Shown here: piece after piece, positions 16,373 to 25,508 of the stretch
Layout: every line of letters starts with the position of its first letter
Position numbering within the stretch: position 1 is the first letter of the stretch
Assembly (NCBI RefSeq): GCF_002975275.1
Contig: NZ_PCOQ01000007.1
Location: forward strand, 62,001 to 126,000
Length of the DNA stretch: 64,000 nt
Direction of reading: 5' to 3'
Source of the DNA: Achromobacter sp. MYb9
GTDB lineage: Bacteria > Pseudomonadota > Gammaproteobacteria > Burkholderiales > Burkholderiaceae_B
Made by a program: the position numbers and the translations under genes
The notes under the pieces: generated by a model
The model's input: the letters and a program-made list of their open reading frames with translations, nothing else
Told to the model about the DNA's origin: nothing
Database searches by the model: none

Positions 16373-18003
16373 GCCGCAATCTCTGGGTTCGCGCGGGGAA
16401 TGCGCTGGGCGGGCGCGGGCAGTGGCTTTTTCCACAAACGGATGGCCGCCCAGGCGGATAGTACGCCAAAGGCCAGGGCCGTCAGTTCCACGCCGGCGCT
16501 TTCCCAGTCCCCACGCCCGATCTGCGCGAAGACGTGATCGCCCAGCGTCATGAACGACATCAACGGCAGCAGCAGGCAAAGCGCGGCCAGCAGGCCCAAC
16601 TGCGTGATCCACGCCTGACGCGGGCGGCACAGCCAGGCCAGCGCCAGCATCAGCGCCCAGATACCGAAGAAGCCGCGCAGTTCCCAAAGCACCCGGTTTT
16701 CCAGCGCGACGGGCAGCAGCCGGTTGGCCCAGAAGTAGCCCACGCAGGCCACCGCCAGGCCGGCCAGCGCGGCCACGTTCAGGCCTTCGAAGAGCCGATA
16801 CATGCGCGCCGTTGCGGCGCCGAATTCACCGCCCGCCTTGGCGCGCCGCTTCACCATGAAGAGCACGGCGCCCGTGGCCATCATGGCAGCGCCCGCCAGG
16901 CCGCAGATGAAGTACAGCCACTGGAGGGCCAAGCCGCCGAAGTGGGCCATGTGCAGGTCGCCCATCACTTGGCGCGCCTGGGCCGGCGCGCCGCCGTTGA
17001 CGCCGCCCGCAGGCCGGCTGCGCAGCAGTTCGCCCGTGGCGCCCAAGAACTCGGCCATGCCCGTCGTGGCGCTGATATTGTGGAAAGTGTCGCGGTCTTC
17101 GTTCCAGCCGTACACGGCGATCCGCATGGAACTGTCTTCGGGATTGTTGATGACGATGGCGCGCGCGGTTTGGCCGATCAGCGCTTCCGCCTGCGCCACG
17201 ATGGGCTCCAGCTTGGGCACCGCAAGCGGCAGGCCGGTGCGCTGCGCTTTGACTTCGCCCTGCATCTCGGCCAGGTACAGGCGGGTGCCTTCCATCCCGG
17301 CGCCGTAGTGGGCGGCGACGGGCGCCGGCATCAGGGCGGCGCTGGAAATCACGATGCCGGTGTAGGCGATCATGAACTGGAAGGGCAAGGTCAGCACCGC
17401 GACCGCGTTGTGCGCGTCCAGCCATGAACGCTGACCCTTCTTCGCGCGGAACGTGAAGAAGTCCTTGAAGATGCGCTTATGCGTGACGACGCCTGAAATC
17501 AGCGCGACCAGCATCGCCATGGTGGCGAACGCCACGATCCATAGGCCGAAGCGGCTTTCATGCAGCATGTAGTGGAAGTCCACGAAGTGGGTGCCGCCCA
17601 TCGTGGCGCGGCCTTCTTCGTCGTGATGGTCGTCCATCTCGGCGCCGGTGGCCGGGTTCAGTTCGGCCTCGGCGTACTGCCCGTTCTGATTGAACCAGTA
17701 GACGGACAGGCTGTTCTCATGCAAGCGGTTGACGGGCCAGATTTCCCACATTTCCGCGCCCGGGTGTTTTTGCCGCATGTAGTCGACCGCCAGATCAAAG
17801 CGGCGGGCGCGGTCCACGGGGGCGCTTTCCTGCTGCGCGGCCAGGGCTTCGGCCGCGTGGTGTTCGGGCGTCATCCAGTGCGTGATCGGCTCGGAAAATA
17901 CGGCCAGCGACCCCGTCAGGAACACGGCGAACAGCAGCCAGGAGAACCACAGGCCGACCCAGGTGTGCAACCAGGCCATGGATAGGCGGAAACCGGATTT
18001 CAG
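16369..18003 (-). CDS. PepSY-associated TM protein, probable iron-uptake reductase-like membrane protein
   Basis: About 544 residues with some eight to ten membrane helices and the family pattern MAWLHTWVGLWFSWLLFAVF, FHYMLHESRFGLWI and HMAHFGGLALQW. PepSY-TM proteins of this size sit in the inner membrane near siderophore receptors and are thought to act in iron release or haem-dependent reduction. The in-frame codons before ATG 17979 read LKSGFRLS, which matches the usual KSGFR... N terminus of the family. A TAA stop at 18018-18016, then AAGAGG 6 nt before a CTG at 18003-18001, make CTG the likely start. ATG 17979 has no ribosome site. Confidence 0.82.
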   Translation of the reverse strand: MKSGFRLSMAWLHTWVGLWFSWLLFAVFLTGSLAVFSEPITHWMTPEHHAAEALAAQQESAPVDRARRFDLAVDYMRQKHPGAEMWEIWPVNRLHENSLSVYWFNQNGQYAEAELNPATGAEMDDHHDEEGRATMGGTHFVDFHYMLHESRFGLWIVAFATMAMLVALISGVVTHKRIFKDFFTFRAKKGQRSWLDAHNAVAVLTLPFQFMIAYTGIVISSAALMPAPVAAHYGAGMEGTRLYLAEMQGEVKAQRTGLPLAVPKLEPIVAQAEALIGQTARAIVINNPEDSSMRIAVYGWNEDRDTFHNISATTGMAEFLGATGELLRSRPAGGVNGGAPAQARQVMGDLHMAHFGGLALQWLYFICGLAGAAMMATGAVLFMVKRRAKAGGEFGAATARMYRLFEGLNVAALAGLAVACVGYFWANRLLPVALENRVLWELRGFFGIWALMLALAWLCRPRQAWITQLGLLAALCLLLPLMSFMTLGDHVFAQIGRGDWESAGVELTALAFGVLSAWAAIRLWKKPLPAPAQRIPRANPEIAA

Positions 18004-18058
18004 ATCGAGCCTCTTTTATCGTCGTTGCCGCCGCGAGCCCGGCGGATTTTGGTTTTAT

Positions 18059-18077
18059 TGAGAATGGTTCCAATTCT
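18059..18077 (-). promoter_or_regulatory. possible Fur box upstream of the PepSY gene
   Basis: TGAGAATGGTTCCAATTCT is a loose palindrome with about half the positions of the Fur consensus, located 56-74 bp upstream of the PepSY start. Iron-linked gene content supports it; the match alone is weak. Confidence 0.35.
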
Positions 18078-18240
18078 ATGCGAACTGGGGCCGGAGTTGC
18101 GATGCTAAGCATTCCGGGCGTGCCGACTTCAAGGCAAGCGCCGGGCGGTTGGGCATGGCGCTTGCTGAAGGGGCGCTTCATCCCGTTCGACCGTCCGCCC
18201 AGGCCGGAGGCGGTTGATGCCAATGAAAGAGGAGCCCGCG

Positions 18241-18855
18241 ATGAAACGCAATGCCGGAAACACCAAACAGATCAACGAACTGCTGTATCAGGCGCTGGAG
18301 ACGGAGATCGGCGGTCTGTCGGTGTACGAAACCGCCGTGTCCTGTGCCATCAACGAAGACTTGAAGAAAGAATGGAAGGAATACCTGGAGGAAACGCGCA
18401 CTCACCAGCGTGTCCTTTTGACCGTGTTTGAACAACTGGGACTCGATCCCGAGACGCAATCGCCGGGCCGGGCCGTGGTTCGCCACCTGGGCGAGTCGCT
18501 GGTGAAGGCCATGAAGATGGCGATCAGCGAAGGGGATGCCGCCGCCGCGCAGTTGGTGGCGACCGAATGCGTGGTGCTGGCCGAAACCAAGGATCACGCG
18601 AATTGGTCGTTGATCGGTCTGATCGCCGATCAGGACACCGGGCGCGAGGGCAAGATCCTGAAGCAAGCCTATGACGCCGTGGCGACCGACGAAGACCACC
18701 ACCTGTATCACACGCAGGGCTGGTCGCGGGAACTGTGGGTGGAGTCCCTGGGTTTCCCTGCCGTGCTGCCGCCGCCCGAGGAGGTCAAGCAGGTGGAGTC
18801 CGCCATCGGCGCATCGCGGGCCGAGCAGGCGCGCGACAAAATGCTGAAACACTAG
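18241..18855 (+). CDS. ferritin-like four-helix protein of unknown function
   Basis: 204 residues from MKRNAGNTKQ, with AAAGAGGAG 6 nt upstream. The sequence is almost fully helical and carries ferritin-like metal ligand candidates: ETEIGGLSVYETAV, EETRTHQRV (ExxxH), ECVVLAETKDHANW and DEDHHLYHTQGW. This fits a diiron or ferritin-like fold in the cytoplasm. It is followed 10 bp later by the katE catalase gene, so the pair probably forms an operon for protection against peroxide and iron. I know no experimentally studied homologue. Upstream ATG codons at 18214 and 18223 are unlikely starts. Confidence 0.8.
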   Translation: MKRNAGNTKQINELLYQALETEIGGLSVYETAVSCAINEDLKKEWKEYLEETRTHQRVLLTVFEQLGLDPETQSPGRAVVRHLGESLVKAMKMAISEGDAAAAQLVATECVVLAETKDHANWSLIGLIADQDTGREGKILKQAYDAVATDEDHHLYHTQGWSRELWVESLGFPAVLPPPEEVKQVESAIGASRAEQARDKMLKH

Positions 18856-18865
18856 GAGACCGGCC

Positions 18866-21292
18866 ATGGCAACAAGGAAATCCGCAGGCAAGACGCCAGC
18901 AGGATCGCCGCCGGCGCGCAAGACCGCCGCCGGCAAAGGCGGCGCGCTGGATACCGCCTATATGAATACCGATAGCGGCCCGGCCGCCGGCCCTGCCGGC
19001 AAGCCCGGCCATCCCGCGCTGAAGCGGGCTGCCGCGGTGGGCGACACCGCGGCGGCCATGCCCCACAACGCCGGCAAGGCCGCCGAGTACGGCGCCGATG
19101 CGGCGCGTTGCCCCTTCACGGGCGCGCATGTTGCAACGGCGGACCCGTCGGTGGGCGCCAGCACCTTGTCGGAAACCGAAGTCTCGGGCAAGACCGTGGA
19201 TGCCGCCGCGGCGGGCGTCAACGCGGTGGGCGGCGAGCTGGCGCGCGTGCGCGCCGACGCCAGTGCCCAGATGCTGACGACGAACCAGGGCGTGCGCGTT
19301 GCCGACAACCAGCATTCGCTCAAAGCCGGATTGCGCGGCCCGGCCTTGCTGAAAGACTTCATCCTGCGCGAGAAGATCACGCATTTCGATCACGAGCGCA
19401 TCCCCGAGCGTATCGTGCACGCGCGCGGTTCGGCTGCGCATGGCTACTTTGAATGCTACAAGCCGCTGACCGACCTGACGGCCGCCTCGTTGTTTGCCGA
19501 GCAAGGCAAGCGCACGCCGGTGTTCGTGCGGTTTTCGACCGTGGCGGGCGAACGCGGCTCCAAGGATACGGCGCGCGACGTGCGCGGCTTCGCGGTGAAG
19601 TTCTACACCGATGAAGGCAACTGGGACCTGGTGGGCAACAACATGCCGGTCTTTTTCATCCAGGACGCCATGAAATTCCCGGACCTGGTGCATGCGGTGA
19701 AAACCGAGCCGCACCATGGCATGCCGCAGGCCGCGTCCGCGCACGACACATTCTGGGACTTCGTGTCGCTGATGCCGGAATCCACGCACATGTTGATGTG
19801 GCTGATGTCTGACCGCGCCATTCCGCGCAGCTACCGCATGATGCAGGGCTTTGGCGTGCATACGTTTCGCTTCGTCAACGCCCAGGGCGAGTCCCGGCTG
19901 GTGAAGTTCCACTGGAGCCCGGTTCTGGGCACGCATTCCCAGGTGTGGGATGAAGCGGTCAAGGTGTCGGGCGCCGACCCCGACTTCCATCGTCGCGATC
20001 TGTGGGAAGCCATCGACGCCGGTAACGGCCCCGAATGGGAGCTGGGCGTGCAGATCTTCACGGAAGAAGAGGCGGAGCGCTTCAGCTTCGACGTGCTGGA
20101 CCCCACCAAGATCGTGCCCGAAGAACTGGTGCCGATCACGCCCATCGGGCGGATGGTGCTGGACCGCAACCCGGACAACTTCTTCGCCGAGACCGAGCAG
20201 GTCGCCTTCTGTGCGGCGCACGTCGTGCCGGGGGTGGACTTCACCAATGATCCGTTGCTTGCCGGGCGCATCCATTCGTATGTGGATACGCAGATCTCGC
20301 GGCTGGGCGGCCCGAATTTCCACGAGCTCCCCATCAATGCGCCGCTGGCGCCGGTGCACAACAATCAGCGCGACGGCATGCACCGTCAAACCATCCATCG
20401 GGGCCGCGTGTCGTATGAGCCGAATTCGCTGGCGGGCGGTTGTCCGTTCCAGGCCGGCATGGACGGCTACGTGCCGTTCCCGGAACCGGTGGCGGGCGAC
20501 GAATTGCGCGGCCATCCCGAGAAGTTCGCCGAACACTACAACCAGGCTGCGCTGTTTTTCAATAGCCAGACGGATTGGGAGCAGCGGCACATCATCAACG
20601 CTTTCGCCTTTGAACTCAGCAAGGTCACCGTGCCGGCTATCCGGCAGCGCATGGTGGCGTCGCTGCGCAACGTGTCGGATGAACTCGCCCAGGGCGTGGC
20701 GGACCAGTTGGGCATGGTCTTGCCCGAACCCCTGCCGCGCGCCGCCGCCCAGCCCCCGGCGCCCGAGGTCGAGGTGTCGGCAGCCCTGTCGCTGACCGCC
20801 AGGCCAGGCGACGGCGGCGTCGCCACGCGCAAGGTCGCCATCCTGGCCGCGGAAGGCGTGGACGGCGCGGCGGTGGCGGCCGTGGCGGATATGCTGATCC
20901 GGGCGGGCGTCGTGGTGCGGCTGGTGGGGCAGCGGATTGGCCCATTGCAGGCCGAGGACGGCAGCACGTGGGATGCGGATGCCTCGCTGGACAACCATCC
21001 TTCCGGGCTGTTCGACGGCGCGGTCGTCCCGGGCGGCGTGGATGCCGTCGGGCGGCTGCAGGCAGACGGGCGAGCGCTGGAATTCCTGCGCGACGCGTTT
21101 CGACACGGCAAGACGCTGATGGCGCTGGGGGCGGGCGCGACGTTGTTCGAGGCGGCGGGCATTGCGCCAGATGCATCGGACGGCGGGCTGTTGACGGGCA
21201 GCGGGACGCCCGCGAACAGCGCGGCCGCATTCATTCAGGCGCTGGCCAAGCACCGGCATCCCGAGCGGGAGACCGCGCCGCCCGTGGTGTAG
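18866..21292 (+). CDS. katE: large-subunit catalase HPII type
   Basis: 808 residues. The catalase core begins near residue 140: [21 protein letters not shown] holds the distal histidine H192, [19 protein letters not shown] and [11 protein letters not shown] follow, and [14 protein letters not shown] supplies the proximal tyrosine. The C-terminal 150 residues form the DJ-1/amidotransferase-like domain of large catalases ([12 protein letters not shown]... VVPGGVDAV). It disproportionates hydrogen peroxide in the cytoplasm. The N-terminal arm is about 60 residues longer than in Escherichia coli HPII (distal histidine at 128 there); it is Ala/Gly/Lys-rich and contains [16 protein letters not shown] precedes the ATG. 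Confidence 0.95.
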   Translation: MATRKSAGKTPAGSPPARKTAAGKGGALDTAYMNTDSGPAAGPAGKPGHPALKRAAAVGDTAAAMPHNAGKAAEYGADAARCPFTGAHVATADPSVGASTLSETEVSGKTVDAAAAGVNAVGGELARVRADASAQMLTTNQGVRVADNQHSLKAGLRGPALLKDFILREKITHFDHERIPERIVHARGSAAHGYFECYKPLTDLTAASLFAEQGKRTPVFVRFSTVAGERGSKDTARDVRGFAVKFYTDEGNWDLVGNNMPVFFIQDAMKFPDLVHAVKTEPHHGMPQAASAHDTFWDFVSLMPESTHMLMWLMSDRAIPRSYRMMQGFGVHTFRFVNAQGESRLVKFHWSPVLGTHSQVWDEAVKVSGADPDFHRRDLWEAIDAGNGPEWELGVQIFTEEEAERFSFDVLDPTKIVPEELVPITPIGRMVLDRNPDNFFAETEQVAFCAAHVVPGVDFTNDPLLAGRIHSYVDTQISRLGGPNFHELPINAPLAPVHNNQRDGMHRQTIHRGRVSYEPNSLAGGCPFQAGMDGYVPFPEPVAGDELRGHPEKFAEHYNQAALFFNSQTDWEQRHIINAFAFELSKVTVPAIRQRMVASLRNVSDELAQGVADQLGMVLPEPLPRAAAQPPAPEVEVSAALSLTARPGDGGVATRKVAILAAEGVDGAAVAAVADMLIRAGVVVRLVGQRIGPLQAEDGSTWDADASLDNHPSGLFDGAVVPGGVDAVGRLQADGRALEFLRDAFRHGKTLMALGAGATLFEAAGIAPDASDGGLLTGSGTPANSAAAFIQALAKHRHPERETAPPVV

Positions 21293-21322
21293 GGCGGAGG
21301 GAAAAGGGGCGGCCGGGATGGG

Positions 21323-21346
21323 GATGGCGGGCGATTGCCCGCCATC
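21323..21346 (+). terminator. hairpin after katE
   Basis: Perfect 10-bp arms GATGGCGGGC (21323-21332) and GCCCGCCATC (21337-21346) with loop GATT lie 30 bp after the katE stop and just before the Fur box of the next operon. There is no run of T, so termination is likely but not certain. Confidence 0.6.
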
Positions 21347-21349
21347 ATC

Positions 21350-21368
21350 AATAATGATTACAATTCCC
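21350..21368 (+). promoter_or_regulatory. Fur box upstream of the ECF sigma gene
   Basis: AATAATGATTACAATTCCC matches the 19-bp Fur consensus (GATAATGATAATCATTATC) at 13 positions and lies 37 bp before the sigma-factor start, the expected place for iron repression of a FecI-type gene. Confidence 0.65.
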
Positions 21369-21404
21369 ATTCTTAAAAAATCAGGAAGCGGTCGCGCTAC
21401 GGCC

Positions 21405-21932
21405 ATGTCGTCCTTGGAATCTCTGGAGCACCGCGAGCTGGGCTTGCTCTATCGCGATCATCATGGCTGGCTGCGCGGTTGGCTGCTGCGGCGGCTGGCC
21501 GTGCCCGCCGAAGCGGCCGACCTGGCGCAAGACACCTTTTTACGCCTGTTGGCTTCGCCTGCGTCCATGGCGCAGTTGCAGGGCGTGCGACAGCCGCGCA
21601 GCTTCCTGGCCACGGTGGCGCAACGCACACTGGTTGACCACATCCGCCGCCAGGTATTGGAGCGCGCCTGGCTGGAGACCCTGGCGCAGCAGCCGGAGGC
21701 CCACGCGATCTCGCCCGAAACGCAAGCTATTCTGCTGGAAACCATCCGCGAGATCGACGCCATGCTGCACGGCCTGGGCGACAAAGTGCGGCGGGCTTTC
21801 CTGATGTCACAGCTGGAAGGCGCCAGTTATGCGGACATCGCGGCCGCGCTGGGCGTGACGGTCAGTTCGGTCAAGAAGTACATGGCGCGCGCGACCGAGC
21901 ACTGCTTGGTCCACGCGTTGGAAAGGCAATAG
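21405..21932 (+). CDS. FecI-like ECF sigma factor
   Basis: 175 residues from MSSLESLEHRELG. Region 2 (GLLYRDHHGWLRGWLLRRLA, AADLAQDTFLRLL) and region 4 (GDKVRRAFLMSQLEGASYADIAAALGVTVSSVKKYMARA) are both clear and match iron-starvation FecI sigma factors. It should direct RNA polymerase to the TonB-receptor promoter downstream. The Fur box upstream predicts expression when iron is low. ATG 21405 is chosen because upstream ATGs (21318, 21354) fall in the hairpin or the Fur box; its ribosome site is weak. fecR follows after 3 bp. Confidence 0.9.
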   Translation: MSSLESLEHRELGLLYRDHHGWLRGWLLRRLAVPAEAADLAQDTFLRLLASPASMAQLQGVRQPRSFLATVAQRTLVDHIRRQVLERAWLETLAQQPEAHAISPETQAILLETIREIDAMLHGLGDKVRRAFLMSQLEGASYADIAAALGVTVSSVKKYMARATEHCLVHALERQ

Positions 21933-21935
21933 CCG

Positions 21936-22901
21936 GTGATGGCGAACCAGACAATCACCGCGGCGGCGCAATGGTACGCGCGCCTATGCGCCGACGACGT
22001 GGATGCGGCCGATGTAGCGGCGCATCGCCGCTGGCTGGCCGCCGACCCCGAACATGCTCGCATCTGGCGGCAGGTTGAGCGGCTGCGCGGCACATTGGGC
22101 GCTGCGCCCGCGCGGCTGGCCGCCGATACGCTCATCCGCGCGGACCAGCACTTCGCGCGCCGGCGCGCCGTGTTGCGCAACGGTCTGGGGGCGGTAGCTC
22201 TGCTCGGGGCCGGTGGCGTGCTGGCGTGGCGGACCTTGCCTGTTGAACGGCTGGCGGCCGGCTATCTGGCCGACTATCGCATGGGCGCGGGCGAACGGCG
22301 CGAACTGTTGCTGGCGGACGGCACCTTGTTGTGGCTGGACAGCGCAAGCGCGGTAGACGTTGCCATGGATGCGCAGGGGCGTCATGTGACCGTCCACGCG
22401 GGCGAGATCCTGATCGATACCGAGCATGCCGCCCCGGGCCTGCCGCCCCTGCGCGTGACGACGCTGCACGGCACGGTTCGGCCGTTGGGCACGCGCTTTA
22501 CCGTCAACCGGCAGGCGGCGCGCACGCGCGTCGCGGTGTTGCGGCATGCGGTCGAGCTGCTGTCGGCCAGCGGGGCGTCGCCACTGGTGCTGAACGCGGG
22601 CGAGCAAGGCGTGCTGGAAGCGTCGGGCGTCCGCCATGAAGGCGTCATTCAGGGTGAGCCCGACGCCTGGACCCGCGGCTTGCTGATCGTGGACGGCATG
22701 CGCCTGGGGGATTTCATCGCCCAACTGGACCGCTACCGTCCTGGCCGCCTCAGCTGTGAAGACGCGGTGGCGGCCCTGCGCGTGTCGGGCGCATTTCCCA
22801 TCGACGACACAGACCGCGCGTTGGCGGCCGTGGAGCGGGCGCTGCCCGTGCGCGTGTCGCGCTTTACCCGTTACTACACCCGGGTGATCGCCCGCGGCTG
22901 A
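21936..22901 (+). CDS. FecR-like anti-sigma / signal-relay protein
   Basis: About 321 residues. The N-terminal FecR_N-like cytoplasmic segment (AAAQWYARLCADDVDAADV, HRRWLAADPEHARIWRQVE) is followed by one membrane helix near residues 85-103 and the periplasmic FecR domain (GERRELLLADGTLLWLDSAS, HAGEILIDT, PLGTRFTVNRQ). It receives the signal from the receptor's N-terminal domain and releases or activates the sigma factor. GTG 21936 has AAAGG about 9 nt upstream; ATG 21939 is the alternative. It lies between the sigma gene and the receptor. Confidence 0.9.
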   Translation: MMANQTITAAAQWYARLCADDVDAADVAAHRRWLAADPEHARIWRQVERLRGTLGAAPARLAADTLIRADQHFARRRAVLRNGLGAVALLGAGGVLAWRTLPVERLAAGYLADYRMGAGERRELLLADGTLLWLDSASAVDVAMDAQGRHVTVHAGEILIDTEHAAPGLPPLRVTTLHGTVRPLGTRFTVNRQAARTRVAVLRHAVELLSASGASPLVLNAGEQGVLEASGVRHEGVIQGEPDAWTRGLLIVDGMRLGDFIAQLDRYRPGRLSCEDAVAALRVSGAFPIDDTDRALAAVERALPVRVSRFTRYYTRVIARG

Positions 22902-22989
22902 TTTATTTTCAATTGGCATTGTCCTTTTTCCGCGCTCGTCCGACTTAGCAGGGATCACGTCGGATTTGATTCACGGAAAACCTGAGCTT

Positions 22990-25437
22990 ATGCCTTTCAA
23001 CATGTCCTTCCATCGCCATCCGGGGCCGCAGGCGCCGATCGCGCGCGCCGTCTTTGTTGCCTTGATGGCGCTTGCGTCTGCGCCGCCCGTGCTGGCGCAG
23101 ACCGCGCCGTCCACCGAGGCTGCCCGCCGCTACGATGTCCCCGCCGGCCCGCTGGGCCTGGCGTTGAGCCGCTTTGCCGCGCAGGCGGGGGTGGTGCTGT
23201 CATTTGATGCCCAACTGACGCAAGGCAAGCAAAGCGCCGGTTTGCAAGGCGATTACGGCATCGCGTCGGGGCTGGCGGCCATGCTGTCGGGGACCGGGCT
23301 GGAGGCGGTCAGCCAAGGCGGCAACAATTACGGATTGCGTGTCGCCGGCGCGCAGACCCTTGCGCCAGTGGAAGTGCTGGGCTCGCGCGAGCCCGGGCCC
23401 AGCGAGGGGACGGATTCTTACACCGTGGGTCTGTCGACGACGGCCACCAAGCTGCCGATGACGCTGCGCGAAACACCGCAATCGGTGTCCGTGATGACGC
23501 GCCAGCGTTTATCCGACCAGGGGCTCAACACGCTGGAGGACGCCATCGCCAATACGCCTGGCCTGACGTTCAAGAAGAAGGGGTCGGCGGACGACAACGA
23601 GAAGGGCTTGTACGCCCGGGGCATGGAAATCACCAACATGCAGGTGGATGGCGTGCCCACGCACAAGGATTTCAATGCGCTGGGTCTGGATACCGCGCTG
23701 TATGACCGGATCGAAGTGGTGCGCGGTTCTACCGGGCTGCTGAACGGCGCCGGCAACCCCGCGGCCTCGATCAACTTGGTACGCAAGCGGCCCACCCAGG
23801 AGTTCGAGGCCAGCGTGGGGGCGGCCGTCGGTTCGTGGGACTACAAGCGCACGGAATTCGACCTGGGCAGTCCGCTGGATGAAGCGGGCAAGCTGCGCGG
23901 CCGGCTGGTCGGCGCGTGGCAAGAGGGCGGTTCGTTCATCGACCGCGTCAAGCAGGATTCGCAATTGCTGTACGGCGTGGTCGAGGCGGACCTGGCCGAA
24001 CGCACGTTGCTGACGTTGGGCGCGGAGTATCAACGCAAAAAGTGCACGGCCTGCTCGTACTTCGGCTTTCCCGCCGCGTATGCCGACGGCACGAAGACGG
24101 ATTTCCCGCAGCGCTTCAATTCGGCCACCGACTGGAGCCGCCAGGACCGCACGCGCTACAACGTGTTCGCGACGCTGGACCACGAATTCGCCCCGTTGTG
24201 GAAGGGCTCGGTGACTGTGTCCCGTACCGGTGACGACAACGACCGCACCTACGGCTGGTTCAGCAGCAACGGCTGGGCGGACCCATCGACGGGCGCGGGC
24301 GCGTCGGTGTGGGTGGCGAAATGGCCTATTCCGAAAACCCAGAATGCCGTCGACGCCAGCCTGACGGGCGCGTTCGATGCCTTTGGCCGCCAGCACGACC
24401 TGGTGGTGGGCGCGAATGCGTCGCGCACCCGGGGCGACTACGACATGTATCCGCTTTGGACGGCCCCGGGCTATAACGCGAAGATTCCCGATATCCGCCA
24501 GTGGAATGGAGACATGCCCGAGCCGGACTGGCAGTCGACCGGCAAGCGTTACTACACCGAAAAACAGGCGTCGATCTATGGCGCGTTGCGCCTGCGTCCC
24601 ACCGACGCGCTGTCGTTGGTGTTGGGCTCACGCGTGACGTGGTGGGACCAGCAGGCGTCCTACAACTACAACGATGGGTCGTCCTACCCGGACAATATGC
24701 GCGAACAGGGCGTCTACACGCCGTATGCCGGCGTGGTCTACGACCTGACCAGCACGGTGTCCGCCTACGCCAGCTACACCAGCATCTTCCAGCCGCAGCA
24801 GGCGCAAAGCGTCACCGGCAGCGTGCTTGAACCCATCAAGGGCAATACCTACGAGATCGGTCTGAAGTCGGCGTTTCTGGACGGCCGCTTGAACGGGTCC
24901 GTGGCGTTGTTCCGGACGCGCCAGGACAACTACGCGATGGTGGATGGCGACCGGCTGGCGCCGAACGGCGATAGCGCTTACGTTGCCGCCGATGGTGCGG
25001 TGATGCGCGGCGTGGAAGCCGAGATCACCGGCGAACTGACGCCAGGCTGGCAGATGCAGCTGTCCTATGCCTACGTGGACCGCCGCTTGCCGCAGGGCTT
25101 CATCACGCAAGTCGGGCTGCCGCGCCACATTGCCAAGCTGTACACGACGTACCGCCTGCCGGGGGATCTAAGCGCCCTGACCGTGGGCGGTGGAGTGCGC
25201 TGGGAGAGCGGCACCGAGTATTCCAGCCGAGGCCCGGGCGGGCAGCCGTTCCAGTCGTCGCAAAGCGGGTACGCGCTGGTCGATTTGATGGCGCGCTACC
25301 AGTTCAGCCGTCAGTGGTCGGCGACGTTGAATCTGAACAACATTTTCGACAAGAAGTACTACGCCAGCACCAACGTCTACAGCAACTACTATGGCGCGCC
25401 GTTCAGCGCCATGCTGGGCGTGAACTACAAGTATTGA
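22990..25437 (+). CDS. TonB-dependent siderophore receptor with signalling domain
   Basis: 815 residues. A signal peptide ends at PPVLAQ. A secretin/TonB short N-terminal (STN) signalling domain follows (about residues 45-125, RYDVPAGPLGLALSRFAAQA). The plug has LRETPQSVSVMTRQRL and IEVVRGSTGLLNGAGNPAASINLVRKRPT, and the 22-strand barrel ends in a terminal aromatic (NYKY). The FpvA/FoxA-like pattern indicates import of a ferric siderophore across the outer membrane, with substrate binding relayed to the FecR-like protein. The siderophore cannot be told from sequence. TTG 22966 is an in-frame alternative start. A CTACSYFGF insertion in the barrel has two cysteines. Confidence 0.93.
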   Translation: MPFNMSFHRHPGPQAPIARAVFVALMALASAPPVLAQTAPSTEAARRYDVPAGPLGLALSRFAAQAGVVLSFDAQLTQGKQSAGLQGDYGIASGLAAMLSGTGLEAVSQGGNNYGLRVAGAQTLAPVEVLGSREPGPSEGTDSYTVGLSTTATKLPMTLRETPQSVSVMTRQRLSDQGLNTLEDAIANTPGLTFKKKGSADDNEKGLYARGMEITNMQVDGVPTHKDFNALGLDTALYDRIEVVRGSTGLLNGAGNPAASINLVRKRPTQEFEASVGAAVGSWDYKRTEFDLGSPLDEAGKLRGRLVGAWQEGGSFIDRVKQDSQLLYGVVEADLAERTLLTLGAEYQRKKCTACSYFGFPAAYADGTKTDFPQRFNSATDWSRQDRTRYNVFATLDHEFAPLWKGSVTVSRTGDDNDRTYGWFSSNGWADPSTGAGASVWVAKWPIPKTQNAVDASLTGAFDAFGRQHDLVVGANASRTRGDYDMYPLWTAPGYNAKIPDIRQWNGDMPEPDWQSTGKRYYTEKQASIYGALRLRPTDALSLVLGSRVTWWDQQASYNYNDGSSYPDNMREQGVYTPYAGVVYDLTSTVSAYASYTSIFQPQQAQSVTGSVLEPIKGNTYEIGLKSAFLDGRLNGSVALFRTRQDNYAMVDGDRLAPNGDSAYVAADGAVMRGVEAEITGELTPGWQMQLSYAYVDRRLPQGFITQVGLPRHIAKLYTTYRLPGDLSALTVGGGVRWESGTEYSSRGPGGQPFQSSQSGYALVDLMARYQFSRQWSATLNLNNIFDKKYYASTNVYSNYYGAPFSAMLGVNYKY

Positions 25438-25440
25438 TCC

Positions 25441-25504
25441 GCCCCGCGGAACCGGCCGCCCCGCGGAACCGGCCGCGTCGCATGCCCATGCGCCGCGGCC
25501 GGTT
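25441..25504. terminator. tandem repeat merging into a strong bidirectional hairpin
   Basis: A 17-bp unit GCCCCGCGGAACCGGCC is repeated exactly at 25441-25457 and 25458-25474. The second copy supplies AACCGGCCGCG (25467-25477), which pairs perfectly with CGCGGCCGGTT (25494-25504). Inside, CGCAT and ATGCG extend the stem to 16 bp with one mismatch and a GCCC loop. It separates the convergent receptor and Bug genes. Confidence 0.65.
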
Positions 25505-25508
25505 GCGT

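Noticed and set aside
18785-21406. Long open frame (about 870 codons) antisense to katE
   Set aside because: Mirrors the codon structure of katE in GC-rich DNA, has no recognisable motif and is rich in His/Arg/Gln as antisense shadows are.
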